From the NCBI RefSeq assembly GCF_020923495.1, contig NZ_CP064048.1, forward strand, positions 831,501 through 895,500: a stretch of 64,000 bases of DNA. The letters run 5' to 3'. The stretch is from Brevibacillus sedimenti. Its GTDB lineage: Bacteria > Bacillota > Bacilli > Brevibacillales > Brevibacillaceae. The number at the start of each line of letters is the position of its first letter. Position 1 is the stretch's first letter. The notes beneath the pieces were generated by a model. The model had not been told where the DNA came from and did not search any database. It saw nothing but the letters and a program-made list of their open reading frames with translations. Of this stretch, positions 36,289-48,261 are shown piece after piece. A program made the translations under genes and the position numbers.

Positions 36289-36650
36289 TCCAGCACCTTC
36301 TTTCTCCAAGCGTAGATCAAACCAACCACCAGCAACGTGATAAAAATCACCATCTCTATCAGGGCAAACAGGCCCAACTGGTTATAGGCGACCGCCCATG
36401 GATAGAGAAAGAGGGTTTCTACATCAAAAATGACAAACAGCAGGGCGAAAATGTAGTACTTGACGTTGAAGCGCACCCAACTGTCCCCCACAGGAATGTT
36501 ACCGCTTTCATAGGTGGTTTGCTTTTCCGGCGTCGGCTTCCTGGGACGCAGCAGTGGTCCGATGATGCTCACGGTTGCCACCGGCAGCAGTATCCCAAGG
36601 ATCAGGAAAATCGCCACAATCACGTAATTGTTGGTGTAAACCTCACTCAC
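36279..36650 (-). CDS. nuoA: NADH-quinone oxidoreductase subunit A
   Basis: Three-helix membrane subunit, 123 residues from GTG at 36650 with GGAGGG upstream; the longer frame to 36737 lacks a ribosome site. The conserved [20 protein letters not shown] (about 47-66) and [13 protein letters not shown] motifs are present. First gene of the operon nuoA-B-C-D-H-I-J-K-L-M-N, which has no nuoE, F or G. Confidence 0.95.
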   Translation of the reverse strand: MSEVYTNNYVIVAIFLILGILLPVATVSIIGPLLRPRKPTPEKQTTYESGNIPVGDSWVRFNVKYYIFALLFVIFDVETLFLYPWAVAYNQLGLFALIEMVIFITLLVVGLIYAWRKKVLEWN

Positions 36651-36796
36651 CGACGTTCCCTCCGCTCTGTGAAAAATATGAAAAATTTTGAACGCAATCC
36701 CGATACAATTGACACTGGTAATTTTTTCGTGCATCATGCGGACTCAGGACAAGCTGCTGATCCAACCTGACACTGTTAGAAAAAAATACCTACATC

Positions 36797-36825
36797 ATTA
36801 TAGCAAATCGCCAAACGAGTGTCTA
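36797..36825 (-). promoter_or_regulatory. Sigma-A promoter of the nuo operon
   Basis: TAGACA (36820-36825), 17-base spacer and perfect TATAAT (36797-36802) with an extended TGC just before it. The start lies about 140 bases ahead of nuoA, leaving a long untranslated leader with no obvious hairpin. Confidence 0.72.
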
Positions 36826-36853
36826 ACCAAAGCCCCCTCCTCTGACAATAAAA

Positions 36854-36887
36854 GGAAAAACTTAGAGAAAAGTCCCTAAGTTTTTCC
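36854..36887 (-). terminator. Rho-independent terminator after the 36906-37646 gene
   Basis: GGAAAAACTTAG and CTAAGTTTTTCC form a perfect 12-bp stem with a 10-base loop. The arms themselves supply a T-rich tail on the minus strand (CTAAGTTTTTCCTTTT). Confidence 0.88.
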
Positions 36888-36905
36888 AATTACAAATATC
36901 CTTTA

Positions 36906-37646
36906 TTATTGAACATTCGCGGAGAACTCTTGTCCGAGGAAATCCTCGTAAATGCGCTCCCATACAACCGTAAAGGTCATCGGTTGGTCATCCGGAATCT
37001 CAAACATGTTTTCAATCGGCTCTTCCATATAAGGCGTCAGCTTGATCAGCACTTCGTTCAGCATCGCATCGTTGGTGTTCAGCATCTCTTTCAGTTCAGC
37101 CTTGGTGTAGGTAAAGGTGTTTTCCTCGTGCTCATGCAGTTTCAACACCAAACGGCTGAAGATCGGATGAACCAATACCTCCAGCTTGATGTGGGTCAGG
37201 GCAAATTTCTCCGCATCGGTCAGTTGGAACAGATCGACCGTGTCCGGGAACGGATGAACGGGGATGTCCCACACGTCGCCCTTGTCCAGTACCAGCCCCC
37301 ACTTGGTCAGCAGTTCGATGGCCTCATCCCGGGAGGTCGGGTACTGATAACCGGAGCGCTCCAGGAACTCCTTGTGTTTCTCCACGTGCTCCACATAGGC
37401 ATTGTAGTCCTGTTCCGACTTGAATTTTTCCTTATTCAGCGTGGAAAACACATGCTGCAATCCTTTGAAGCTGTCCAATTGCTGCTTCATTTCTTCCTTG
37501 CTTTCGCATTTGGTTACCACGTAGCACAACGCCTGAAACAGGACGTTCATGTCATGAGACAACACGTTGTACCAGCCGTTAGCCGTATATCCGCTGGGAA
37601 TGACTACACCTTGCTGGTTATTGCGAATATCGCGAATCGTTTGCAT
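36906..37646 (-). CDS. Unrecognised soluble protein between atp and nuo operons
   Basis: 246 residues starting MQTIRDIRNNQQGVVIPSGY; ATG at 37646 with AGGAGAG nine bases upstream. No signal peptide, membrane segment or familiar motif is seen. The protein is mostly helical and acidic, with charged stretches (CESKEEMKQQLDSFKGLQHV, YVEHVEKHKEFLERSGYQYP) and a C-terminal part that could be a winged-helix-like fold (TYTKAELKEMLNTNDAMLNEVLIKLTPY). It has its own promoter and terminator, so it is a single-gene unit between the two respiratory operons. I do not recognise the family; it may belong to an uncharacterised DUF of Bacillales. No function can be assigned. Confidence 0.8.
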   Translation of the reverse strand: MQTIRDIRNNQQGVVIPSGYTANGWYNVLSHDMNVLFQALCYVVTKCESKEEMKQQLDSFKGLQHVFSTLNKEKFKSEQDYNAYVEHVEKHKEFLERSGYQYPTSRDEAIELLTKWGLVLDKGDVWDIPVHPFPDTVDLFQLTDAEKFALTHIKLEVLVHPIFSRLVLKLHEHEENTFTYTKAELKEMLNTNDAMLNEVLIKLTPYMEEPIENMFEIPDDQPMTFTVVWERIYEDFLGQEFSANVQ

Positions 37647-37741
37647 GACTTACACTCTCCTTCTTTCCGATCGCCGGTGCCGTCCAGCCCCCTTCGCTGT
37701 TATAGGGCACACAGCACGCCTCGGCACAGAGCATTAGGTTT

Positions 37742-37771
37742 ATTATAACGGAAACAGCAGGTCAGTACCAA
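37742..37771 (-). promoter_or_regulatory. Candidate sigma-A promoter of the 36906-37646 gene
   Basis: TTGGTA (37766-37771), 18-base spacer and perfect TATAAT (37742-37747), about 95 bases ahead of the start. Confidence 0.5.
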
Positions 37772-37801
37772 CTGGAAAAAAATCGTCCCGCTACAGGAAA
37801 A

Positions 37802-37828
37802 ATCCCCGCAACCGGGTGGCGCGGGGAT
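37802..37828 (-). terminator. Terminator of the atp operon
   Basis: ATCCCCGC and GCGGGGAT form an 8-bp stem, followed on the minus strand by TTTTTCC, seven bases after the atpC stop. Confidence 0.88.
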
Positions 37829-37834
37829 ATTTGC

Positions 37835-38239
37835 TTACAGATTGTTGGTCACATCGAGACGAGCCATGGCGCGCTGCAGGGCGCGTTCGGCACGGCGAAT
37901 GTCGAGGTCCGGATGCTTGTCGATCAAACGCTTTTCGGCGCGTTCTTTTGCCGCCTTGGCGCGTTCTACGTCAATGTCCTCCGGAAGTTCTGCCGTCTCG
38001 GCCAGAATCGTCACCTTGTCGCCGCGAACTTCCATGAACCCGCCGCTTACGGCCATGCGAATCTCTTTCTCGCCTTCCGTCTTGATCCGAACAGGCGCTA
38101 TTTTCAGCGGGGTTACCAGCGGCATGTGGTTCGGCAAAATACCGAGATCCCCCTGCACGCCTCGGGCAATGACCATGCTGGCTTCGCCGCTGTAGACAAC
38201 CCGTTCAGGAGTTACGACTTCCACTGTCATCTTGCTCAC
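37835..38239 (-). CDS. atpC: ATP synthase F1 subunit epsilon
   Basis: Central-stalk subunit that couples and inhibits the rotor. 134 residues; GTG at 38239 with GGGGAG upstream (an ATG three codons later is possible). N-terminal beta-sandwich ([36 protein letters not shown]) and C-terminal two-helix domain ([15 protein letters not shown]). Last gene of atpZ-I-B-E-F-H-A-G-D-C. Confidence 0.96.
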   Translation of the reverse strand: MSKMTVEVVTPERVVYSGEASMVIARGVQGDLGILPNHMPLVTPLKIAPVRIKTEGEKEIRMAVSGGFMEVRGDKVTILAETAELPEDIDVERAKAAKERAEKRLIDKHPDLDIRRAERALQRAMARLDVTNNL

Positions 38240-38266
38240 TTACTGGTCTCCCCTTTCCAGGGTGTC

Positions 38267-39715
<1,449 letters not shown>

Positions 39716-39722
39716 CTAGCCA

Positions 39723-40586
39723 TTACGCTTGCGCATTCGCACCTGCGACAATTTCGGAGATCTCTTGGGTAATGGCTGCCTGACGGGCACGGTTGTACTC
39801 CAGTGTCAGCTTGTCGATCATGGCGGTTGCATTGTCCGTTGCGTTGCCCATCGCGGTCATGCGGGCTCCTTCCTCAGACGCCTTTGCATCCAGGAGCGCG
39901 CTGTACACGAGCGTTTCTGCATATTTCGGCAGCAGCACCGACAGCACTTCTTCAGCGGACGGTTCGTATTCGTAGTTCATCTGGCGCTGTTCACCGCTCT
40001 CCACAGCGTTCAGCGGGAGCAGACGGGTAATCGTCGGCACCTGCGAAATGGCACTGCGGAATTCATTGTAGCAAAGGTACAGCTCGTCGATTTTTTCGTC
40101 GGCAAACATCTGAACCGCCGCGCTGGCGATTTTCTTGATGTCGGCAAACGTCGGGTTGCCGGGCAGTCCCACGACCTCATCAATAATCGGGTAGTTGCGC
40201 TTGCGGAAAAAATCGCGCCCTTTGCGCCCCAGCACAAAGATGGCGTATTCGTCCTGCGACTTGTGCTTCTCCTTGATGGCCTGGAGCACTTTCCGAATGA
40301 CGTTTCCGTTATAGCCGCCAGCCATGCCGCGGTCCGAGGTGATGACGATGTACCCGGTCTTTTTCACCGGCCGGGATTCCAGCATCGGATGTTTTACCGC
40401 AGTCGTGCCGCTCGCGATGCTGGCAATAACCTCCCGGATCTTGTGAGCATACGGACGTGCCGCTTCCGCTCTCTCCTGGGCGCGGCGAAGTCTCGCTGCC
40501 GCCATCATCTTCATCGCCTTGGTGATTTGGCGCGTATTCTTAAAGCTCTTGATACGGCTTCGAATTTCGCGAATTCCTTTAGCCAC
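39723..40586 (-). CDS. atpG: ATP synthase F1 subunit gamma
   Basis: Rotor shaft of F1, 287 residues from GTG at 40586 (AAGGTGGTG upstream). The N-terminal helix [20 protein letters not shown] and C-terminal [20 protein letters not shown] are the paired coiled-coil helices. The longer frame upstream adds an unrelated stretch and is rejected. Confidence 0.96.
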   Translation of the reverse strand: MAKGIREIRSRIKSFKNTRQITKAMKMMAAARLRRAQERAEAARPYAHKIREVIASIASGTTAVKHPMLESRPVKKTGYIVITSDRGMAGGYNGNVIRKVLQAIKEKHKSQDEYAIFVLGRKGRDFFRKRNYPIIDEVVGLPGNPTFADIKKIASAAVQMFADEKIDELYLCYNEFRSAISQVPTITRLLPLNAVESGEQRQMNYEYEPSAEEVLSVLLPKYAETLVYSALLDAKASEEGARMTAMGNATDNATAMIDKLTLEYNRARQAAITQEISEIVAGANAQA

Positions 40587-40661
40587 TCTCTTTTCACCAC
40601 CTTGGGGGTGCATGCCGAACCGCAGTCGGCCGGCATGCAACAGATGTCAATCTATATCCGC

Positions 40662-42203
<1,542 letters not shown>

Positions 42204-42731
42204 TTATTGCTGATGCGCGAAGTGTTCCAGTTTTGTCTTGATGCTGCCGTCGTACAGACGGTCGCCGATCTTGATGACGATGCCGCCCAGAATGGACGGG
42301 TCCACGACGGTTTGCACGCGCAGCTTCTTGTTCAGCTTTTGTCCGAGCTTTTCCGCCAGCTCCGCCTGTTCTTCGTCACTGAGCGGCTTGGCACTGGTCA
42401 CGGTCGCTTCGGCGATGCCGCGGGCTTCGTTGGCCATCCGCACAAAGGAGCGGTAGACCTCCAACAGTTGTCCCTCGCGTCCGTTGTCGATCAGGACATT
42501 GAGGAAGTTGTGCGTTTCTTCGCTCACATGGCGTTTGAACAGGTCGTCGGCCAGGGATTTTTTCGCCGCACGCGCGATGTGCGGGTGGAGCAGAATCTTG
42601 CTCAGATCGGCGTTCTGTTCAATCGCTTCCACGACCGCTTTCAGATCCGCTTCAATCTGGTCGAGCTTCCCACGCTCGCTGGCTACTTCAAACAACGCGC
42701 GAGCGTAGCGCTTGCTTACCGCGCCGCTCAT
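42204..42731 (-). CDS. atpH: ATP synthase F1 subunit delta
   Basis: Peripheral-stalk connector, 175 residues. Begins SGAVSKRYARALFEVASERG and ends GIVIKIGDRLYDGSIKTKLE, both diagnostic. The ATG overlaps the atpF stop by four bases. Confidence 0.96.
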   Translation of the reverse strand: MSGAVSKRYARALFEVASERGKLDQIEADLKAVVEAIEQNADLSKILLHPHIARAAKKSLADDLFKRHVSEETHNFLNVLIDNGREGQLLEVYRSFVRMANEARGIAEATVTSAKPLSDEEQAELAEKLGQKLNKKLRVQTVVDPSILGGIVIKIGDRLYDGSIKTKLEHFAHQQ

Positions 42732-43231
42732 AGGCGATCTCCCACTTGAGCGAGGAATTTGTCAATCGTCGCTTTTTGCGTCGCTTCATCCAGTTCTTTC
42801 TCGATGATCTTGGATGCGAGCAGTACGGACAGACCGGTCATTTGGTCGCGCAGTTCTGCCTTCGCTTTCTCCACTTCACGCGCCAGTTCCGCGCTTGCGT
42901 CCGCTTTCATGCGTTCAGCAGCAGCTTGGGCGTCAGCCACGATTTTGGCTGCTTCATCGGACGCTTGCTTCGTCGCGCGGTCGATGATCGATTTGGCTTC
43001 GAGGCGAGCTTCGTCCAGCACGCGGCGCTGTTCGGCCAGCAGTGCTTCCGCTTCTTTGCGGCTGCGCTCAGCCGTGGTGATTTCGTTTTCAATATGCTGA
43101 CGACGCTTTTCCATCACTGCCACGATCGGGCCCATGGCAAACTTGCGAACCGCCAGCAGCAGCAGCAGGAATACGATAGCTTGGGTTAAAAGCGAGCCCC
43201 ATTCGAGGGCTACGGCACCAAAGTCGAGCAT
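42728..43231 (-). CDS. atpF: ATP synthase Fo subunit b
   Basis: Peripheral-stalk dimer subunit, 167 residues from the ATG at 43231 (AGGAGTG upstream). One N-terminal transmembrane helix (GSLLTQAIVFLLLLLAVRKF) followed by a long coiled-coil (EKRRQHIENEITTAERSRKE). The upstream extension to 43333 lacks a ribosome site. Confidence 0.96.
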   Translation of the reverse strand: MLDFGAVALEWGSLLTQAIVFLLLLLAVRKFAMGPIVAVMEKRRQHIENEITTAERSRKEAEALLAEQRRVLDEARLEAKSIIDRATKQASDEAAKIVADAQAAAERMKADASAELAREVEKAKAELRDQMTGLSVLLASKIIEKELDEATQKATIDKFLAQVGDRL

Positions 43232-43492
43232 TCGTTTCACTCCTTCCTTGCACACAGGAGAATGTATCTCTACGGGTACAGCCGTTTGTTTCCGCAAGAA
43301 TAACGTGGCATCGCCGCGCACCAGGCGAGGCAAGCCACTATGTTACGCACAAGATGTGCGAGTGTCGGCGGTGCGCCGTACGGGACGCCACACTCAGCCG
43401 ACACCGGTGTCAATGGAAACGTGTACACCGTCCACTGACCAAAATAGAGGCGAAGGTCAAGCCCCCGCCTATCGTTTCGATTGTTCGCTCGC

Positions 43493-43729
<237 letters not shown>

Positions 43730-43762
43730 TTAGTGTTGTGAAAAATAAACATCTACTGCGAA

Positions 43763-44578
43763 TTAATGTTGGTCATTCACTTGTTGGGAAATGTATACCA
43801 TCGCCAGCGTGGTGAAGATAAAGGCTTGGACCGAGCCGACGAATACGGAGTAGCCCAGCCACAGGAACAGCGGAATGCTGCCGAAGATCCCCACGCCAAG
43901 CAGGAACGCAATGAGAACCTCGCCCGCGAAGATGTTACCGAATAGACGCAACGGAAGCGTCAGCGGCTTGATGATGAACTCTTCGAGGATGTGAATCGGG
44001 TTCAGGAACGTGTGCTTGAGCCAGCCGCCAAAGCTTTTCTTCATCCCCAGGTAGTGGGCGTACAGAAGAACCACCAATGCCAGCGCAAAGGTTACGCTCG
44101 GAGTGGCGGTCGGCGATTTCCACCAGCCGATGGAGGCGCCGTGGCCGTGAGGATCGTTGATCTCCTCTTCCAGCTTCGCCAGCTTTTCCTTTTTGGCTTC
44201 TTCCGTCGTAGCGACCGTCAGCATGTCTTTGACGGTATCGCTCACATACTGATTCTCTGCAGGATTGTTGTGAATCGCTGTGTTTACGTTGAACAGAAGG
44301 CCAAGCTGGTTCCCGAAGAAGATGTAGAGGAACAGCGTCAGCGCCAGCGAGACAAAACCGGCTGCCTTTTTCGGCTCGATGTAGCTTTTGGTGATACCGG
44401 TGACGAAGTCGACAATCCACTCCATCACGTTTTGCCTGCCTCCGGGAACGCCAGAGGTGAGGTTGCGGGTCATCCCGATGCAGAAGAACAGCACAATCAA
44501 GGCTGTTACCACAATCGCAATGATGGTCGAGATGTCAAACACCATGCCCAACCATTCGAATCGCAGAGAGTAATGCAT
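43763..44578 (-). CDS. atpB: ATP synthase Fo subunit a
   Basis: Stator channel subunit, 271 residues from the ATG at 44578 (AGGGGTGA upstream); the longer frame is spurious. Transmembrane helices include LTLPLRLFGNIFAGEVLIAFL with the essential Arg and downstream polar residues. An insertion of about 35 charged residues (TVATTEEAKKEKLAKLEEEI) lies in a loop near residue 130, a feature also found in other Bacillales. Confidence 0.95.
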   Translation of the reverse strand: MHYSLRFEWLGMVFDISTIIAIVVTALIVLFFCIGMTRNLTSGVPGGRQNVMEWIVDFVTGITKSYIEPKKAAGFVSLALTLFLYIFFGNQLGLLFNVNTAIHNNPAENQYVSDTVKDMLTVATTEEAKKEKLAKLEEEINDPHGHGASIGWWKSPTATPSVTFALALVVLLYAHYLGMKKSFGGWLKHTFLNPIHILEEFIIKPLTLPLRLFGNIFAGEVLIAFLLGVGIFGSIPLFLWLGYSVFVGSVQAFIFTTLAMVYISQQVNDQH

Positions 44579-44652
44579 GTATTTCACCCCTTTCTTCCGC
44601 GCGAATCTGTTGCACCAGCAAATCAGAACGAAAAAATGCTTGTCAATCCAAT

Positions 44653-45021
44653 CTATTTGAAGGAGCGATAAACAAAAAAGAAGCCTAGAACTTGAAAGAG
44701 GAAAAGGCCGATCAGCACGCCGGAAAGCACAAACAGATGGGGAAAGCGGATTGTCATAAAGACGGCAAATCCGGCCACGAGAAGGCGCTGCAGCATGCCA
44801 GTTCCTTTCGGCCGCACATTCGGATCGACAGCCATCCGGCCGATCCGCCAGGTTTTGCTGACCAGCAGCGTGCCGCTGAGGACACTCCCGCCCATACCGA
44901 GCAGGAGGCTTTGCAAAAACAATCGATGCTGAGGCAACAGGGCCCAGAGTATCACAACCAGGGCCATACAAACAAAAGCATAGCGGAAAGCCGCTCGCAT
45001 AGCCGAAGTAAACGTATGCAT
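44653..45021 (-). CDS. atpI: ATP synthase subunit I (AtpI)
   Basis: 122 residues from the ATG at 45021 with GGGAG upstream. Four hydrophobic segments (AFVCMALVVILWALL, LQSLLLGMGGSVLSGTLL, LLVAGFAVFMTIRF, GVLIGLFLFQVLGFFFVY). AtpI proteins assist c-ring assembly and ion handling. Its place directly ahead of atpB supports the call despite poor sequence conservation in this family. Confidence 0.85.
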   Translation of the reverse strand: MHTFTSAMRAAFRYAFVCMALVVILWALLPQHRLFLQSLLLGMGGSVLSGTLLVSKTWRIGRMAVDPNVRPKGTGMLQRLLVAGFAVFMTIRFPHLFVLSGVLIGLFLFQVLGFFFVYRSFK

Positions 45022-45032
45022 GTTCAATCTCC

Positions 45033-45242
45033 CTACAGGTAACCGCGGACTATGCGGTAGACACTGTACACGCCTATACCCAATCCGGCGAGCAATCCGA
45101 TCATCATAAACCACGGTTTGGTGGCAAGCAGGTTGTCGACGTACCTGCCCAGATAGACGCCTGCGATAACGCAGACGGCCAGATCGACACCGATCAGGCT
45201 GACCAGCGTGATGGCCCGCCACGGATTATCAATTTTCGGCAC
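45033..45242 (-). CDS. AtpZ/AtpI-like Fo-associated small membrane protein
   Basis: 69 residues from GTG at 45242 with GGGGGCGG upstream; two helices (ITLVSLIGVDLAVCVIAGVYLG and MMIGLLAGLGIGVYSVYRIV). Such AtpZ-type proteins head many Firmicute atp operons and have been linked to ion (Mg2+/Ca2+) transport or assembly. It is the first gene of the operon, 11 bases before atpI. Confidence 0.8.
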   Translation of the reverse strand: MPKIDNPWRAITLVSLIGVDLAVCVIAGVYLGRYVDNLLATKPWFMMIGLLAGLGIGVYSVYRIVRGYL

Positions 45243-45304
45243 TGGACCGCCCCCTTTCATACACAAGGAGAGGGCAGGTGTCAAGTGCCCCTTTGCCCTC
45301 ATCC

Positions 45305-45334
45305 ATATTAACGAAGATTTATTCCCTTTGTCAA
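45305..45334 (-). promoter_or_regulatory. Sigma-A promoter of the atp operon
   Basis: A consensus TTGACA (45329-45334) and TAATAT (45305-45310) with an 18-base spacer, about 65 bases ahead of the first gene. Confidence 0.72.
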
Positions 45335-45426
45335 CGTGCGGTTTATTCTGTACACAAAGCGTTCACATTTGAAAATGGCGAACCATTTCTTACAAAAACC
45401 GACAAGTTGTACGTCTCCTTGCGCAT

Positions 45427-45455
45427 GAAACTGTAGCCTGTCCGCTTACAGTTTC
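45427..45455 (-). terminator. Hairpin at the thiolase stop codon, possible terminator
   Basis: GAAACTGTA and TACAGTTTC form a perfect 9-bp inverted repeat around an 11-base loop that overlaps the stop. There is no T-run after it on the minus strand, so true termination is doubtful. Confidence 0.35.
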
Positions 45456-46636
45456 TCGACGACTGTGGCCACTCCTTGTCCGCCTCCGATGCACAGCGTC
45501 GCCAATCCATATTTTACCCCTGAACGCTTGTGCAATTCGTGAATCAGCGTGACCAGCACGCGCGCTCCGCTGGCGCCGATCGGGTGTCCGAGGGCGATTG
45601 CACCGCCGTTTACGTTCAGTTTGTCGCGCGGGATGCCCAGCGCCTTTCCGACTGCCAGCGACTGGACGGCGAACGCCTCGTTGGCCTCGATCAAATCGAT
45701 CTCGTCCAGCGAGAGACCTGCCTTTTTCAGCACCCGCTGCGTCGCCGGCACTGGTCCGATGCCCATGATGCCCGGGTTGACACCGGCGCTGGCGTTGGCG
45801 ACGATCCGGGCCAGCGGCTTGACACCCAGCTCGGCCGCCTTTTCGCCGGACATGACCAACAGGGCCGCCGCTCCGTCGTTGATACCCGACGCGTTGCCCG
45901 CGGTCACCGTTCCGTCCTTTTTGAATGCCGGCCGCAGCTTGCCGAGCGATTCCACCGTCACGCCGGCGCGAGGAAATTCATCCACCTCAAACAGGACCGG
46001 GTCTCCCTTTTTCTGCGGAATCGGCACGGGCACGATCTCGTCGCAAAAACGCCCCTCTGCCAGGGCGCGCTGCGCCTTTTCCTGACTCCAGGCGGCAAAT
46101 TCATCCTGCTCTTCCCGGCTAATCCCGTACTCGACGCAAAGATTTTCCGCCGTGATGCCCATGTGATAATCGTTGAACGCACACCACAAGCCGTCGCGGA
46201 TCATCGAGTCGACGACTTTCTGGTCGCCCATGCGGTAGCCGTTGCGGGCCCCTTCCAGCAGGTAGGGTGCCTGGCTCATGTTCTCCATGCCACCGGCCAG
46301 CACCACGTCTGCATCGCCGCAGAGAATCGCCTGGGTAGCCAGGTGAAGCGCTTTCAATCCTGAGCCGCATACCTTGTTGATCGTCATTGACGGCGTCTCC
46401 TGCGGCAGTCCTGCGCGGATCGCCGCCTGGCGCGCCGGATTTTGTCCCAGTCCAGCCTGCAGCACGTTGCCCATGATTACTTCGTCCACTGCTTCCTTCG
46501 CAACGCCTGCCCGCTGCAAAGCCGCCTCCAGCACGACAGCTCCCAACTGCGGCGCGCTGACACCGGACAGCGAGCCCTGAAAACTGCCGATGGCCGTGCG
46601 CACTGCGCTGACAATCACTACCTCTTTCTGACTCAT
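45446..46636 (-). CDS. Acetyl-CoA C-acetyltransferase (thiolase)
   Basis: 396 residues from the ATG at 46636 (AAGGAGTG upstream). Biosynthetic-type thiolase fold: nucleophile Cys90 in [14 protein letters not shown], catalytic His in [17 protein letters not shown], second Cys in [11 protein letters not shown]. It condenses two acetyl-CoA to acetoacetyl-CoA or cleaves longer 3-ketoacyl-CoA (AtoB/PhaA/MmgA type); substrate cannot be told from sequence. It lies 37 bases after bioC and is probably co-transcribed with the biotin genes, although it has no established role in biotin synthesis. Confidence 0.93.
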   Translation of the reverse strand: MSQKEVVIVSAVRTAIGSFQGSLSGVSAPQLGAVVLEAALQRAGVAKEAVDEVIMGNVLQAGLGQNPARQAAIRAGLPQETPSMTINKVCGSGLKALHLATQAILCGDADVVLAGGMENMSQAPYLLEGARNGYRMGDQKVVDSMIRDGLWCAFNDYHMGITAENLCVEYGISREEQDEFAAWSQEKAQRALAEGRFCDEIVPVPIPQKKGDPVLFEVDEFPRAGVTVESLGKLRPAFKKDGTVTAGNASGINDGAAALLVMSGEKAAELGVKPLARIVANASAGVNPGIMGIGPVPATQRVLKKAGLSLDEIDLIEANEAFAVQSLAVGKALGIPRDKLNVNGGAIALGHPIGASGARVLVTLIHELHKRSGVKYGLATLCIGGGQGVATVVEKL

Positions 46637-46673
46637 CTGGATCACTCCTTGGAAAACAGCATGAAGGTCTTCA

Positions 46674-47558
46674 TCATACAATTCCCTTTTTTCGCAAAAT
46701 ATCCTGCCGGTCGGGACCAACCGATTTTTCCCTTCCCTCCTGCCGTTCGGCCGCCACATAGACAAGTTCGTACGTGACGGGAATGCCCTCCGCTCCGCCA
46801 AAACGGCTCCGGTACGCCTCCATCATTTCCGTCAGCAACCGCCGCTGCCCCAACCCGGCGCTGTCCGACGCCGGACCGGTGCTGGCGCCGATTCCCTTGA
46901 CCGCGTGCAAAAACGAACGCACGTCCGGATAGTGGAGCCGCACCTCCCGGGTACGTATCCGCACGCCGGCAAAACCGGCCCGATCCAGCATCGCCCGCCA
47001 TTCGTCCGGCGTGCAAAATGACAGCCCGTGCCGCTGCGGCTCCCGCCGGAGGTTGCGGTAGGCCGATGAAAACGAGTCGTGCAGTTCCCAAAACGTCCGC
47101 GGCCCAAAGGTGGCAAATAGCAGCGAGCCACCCGGCCGCAGCAGCCGATACAGTCCCTCCGCCGTCCTCTCCGGCTGCCGCAGCCATTGAAAACAGGCGC
47201 TGGAGACGATCAGATCGGCCCACTGCTCCGCCTGCTTCCAGATCCACTCCTCGACGTCGGCCAGCACAAACCGGCACGTCCGCCCGGTCGGGCCAAGGCG
47301 CCGCCGCGCCGCTTCCAGCATGCCCGGCGCGATGTCCAGCGCCAGGTACTCCGCACTGCCGCAGCGATCGCGGAGCAGGCTGGTCAAACCGCCCGTACCG
47401 CAGCCTACTTCCACCACCCGGCGAACCTCGTTCGTCAGCGGCATCTCAGCCTCCAGCGCTGCCGCCAGTTCCGCCGCCATCTCCCGCTGCACCAGGGCGT
47501 ACCGGTCATAGGTGTCGGCCTTTTCACTGAACCGTCTGCTGACTGCTGCTTTCCACAC
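46674..47558 (-). CDS. bioC: Malonyl-ACP O-methyltransferase BioC
   Basis: SAM-dependent enzyme that methylates malonyl-ACP so that fatty acid synthesis can build the pimeloyl chain. 294 residues, GTG at 47558. Class I methyltransferase motif [15 protein letters not shown] (about 48-62), [14 protein letters not shown], and the BioC-type [17 protein letters not shown] region. The N-terminus [23 protein letters not shown] is typical. The gene starts inside the 3' end of the hydrolase gene (35-base overlap). Confidence 0.92.
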   Translation of the reverse strand: MWKAAVSRRFSEKADTYDRYALVQREMAAELAAALEAEMPLTNEVRRVVEVGCGTGGLTSLLRDRCGSAEYLALDIAPGMLEAARRRLGPTGRTCRFVLADVEEWIWKQAEQWADLIVSSACFQWLRQPERTAEGLYRLLRPGGSLLFATFGPRTFWELHDSFSSAYRNLRREPQRHGLSFCTPDEWRAMLDRAGFAGVRIRTREVRLHYPDVRSFLHAVKGIGASTGPASDSAGLGQRRLLTEMMEAYRSRFGGAEGIPVTYELVYVAAERQEGREKSVGPDRQDILRKKGIV

Positions 47559-48261
47559 TGTGTTCCACCATCCTTTTGATTGCGTCCGCTACAGCATTAC
47601 AATGGACGAGCGGCAGCGCGTGACCTCCCCCGACGATTGCCTCCAGCCGGGCCGCCGGTATGCTCGCGGCCAATTCCTCCCCTGCCGAAAACGGGCAGAT
47701 CCCGTCGGCCGTCCCGTGAATCACCAGCGTCGGGCAGGTGATGCTTCCGAGATGCGGACGGAGGTCTTCCTCCCGCATGTAAGACAATCCGGCCGCGAGT
47801 GCCGACAGGGGCCATGCGTCGCATACAGAGACGGACGAATCGGCCTGCTGCCGCTCCTCTGCCGTAAACATCGATTGCCAAAACGTCCGCATCACGCCCG
47901 TCCGATCCGCGTACAGCGCCCGCTCCATCCGCCGCACCTGCGCGTCCAGCCAGCCGAGCCGCCGCTCCTCGCGGGGACGCACAAACCGGGCCGTCGTGCC
48001 GATCAAGACCAGCCCTGCGGCCAACCCCTCAGCTGCCAGCCGCTGTGCCAGCATCCCGCCCAGCGACCAGCCGACCGCGATCAGCGGCAGGGAAGCAGTC
48101 GATAATGCCGCCTGACGGGCGATCTCGTAAAACGCTTCAGGCTGGTCCGCCACGGACAGGTCAGGGACGGTGTGCGCACACTCCGGAAACTGGCTCTGCA
48201 TGCTGCACCACACCTCGTCGGACATCCCCCACCCGTTCAACCACAGCATCGCCGCCTTCAT
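47524..48261 (-). CDS. bioH: Alpha/beta hydrolase, probable pimeloyl-ACP methyl ester esterase BioH
   Basis: 245 residues, ATG at 48261 with GGGGAGGTGG upstream, overlapping the bioF stop by four bases. The catalytic triad is visible as Ser in VGWSLGGMLA (about 65-74), Asp in HGTADGICP and His in VGGGHALPL. BioH removes the methyl ester from pimeloyl-ACP made via BioC. Placement between bioF and bioC gives the function; sequence alone would only say alpha/beta hydrolase. Confidence 0.85.
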   Translation of the reverse strand: MKAAMLWLNGWGMSDEVWCSMQSQFPECAHTVPDLSVADQPEAFYEIARQAALSTASLPLIAVGWSLGGMLAQRLAAEGLAAGLVLIGTTARFVRPREERRLGWLDAQVRRMERALYADRTGVMRTFWQSMFTAEERQQADSSVSVCDAWPLSALAAGLSYMREEDLRPHLGSITCPTLVIHGTADGICPFSAGEELAASIPAARLEAIVGGGHALPLVHCNAVADAIKRMVEHSVESSSQQTVQ

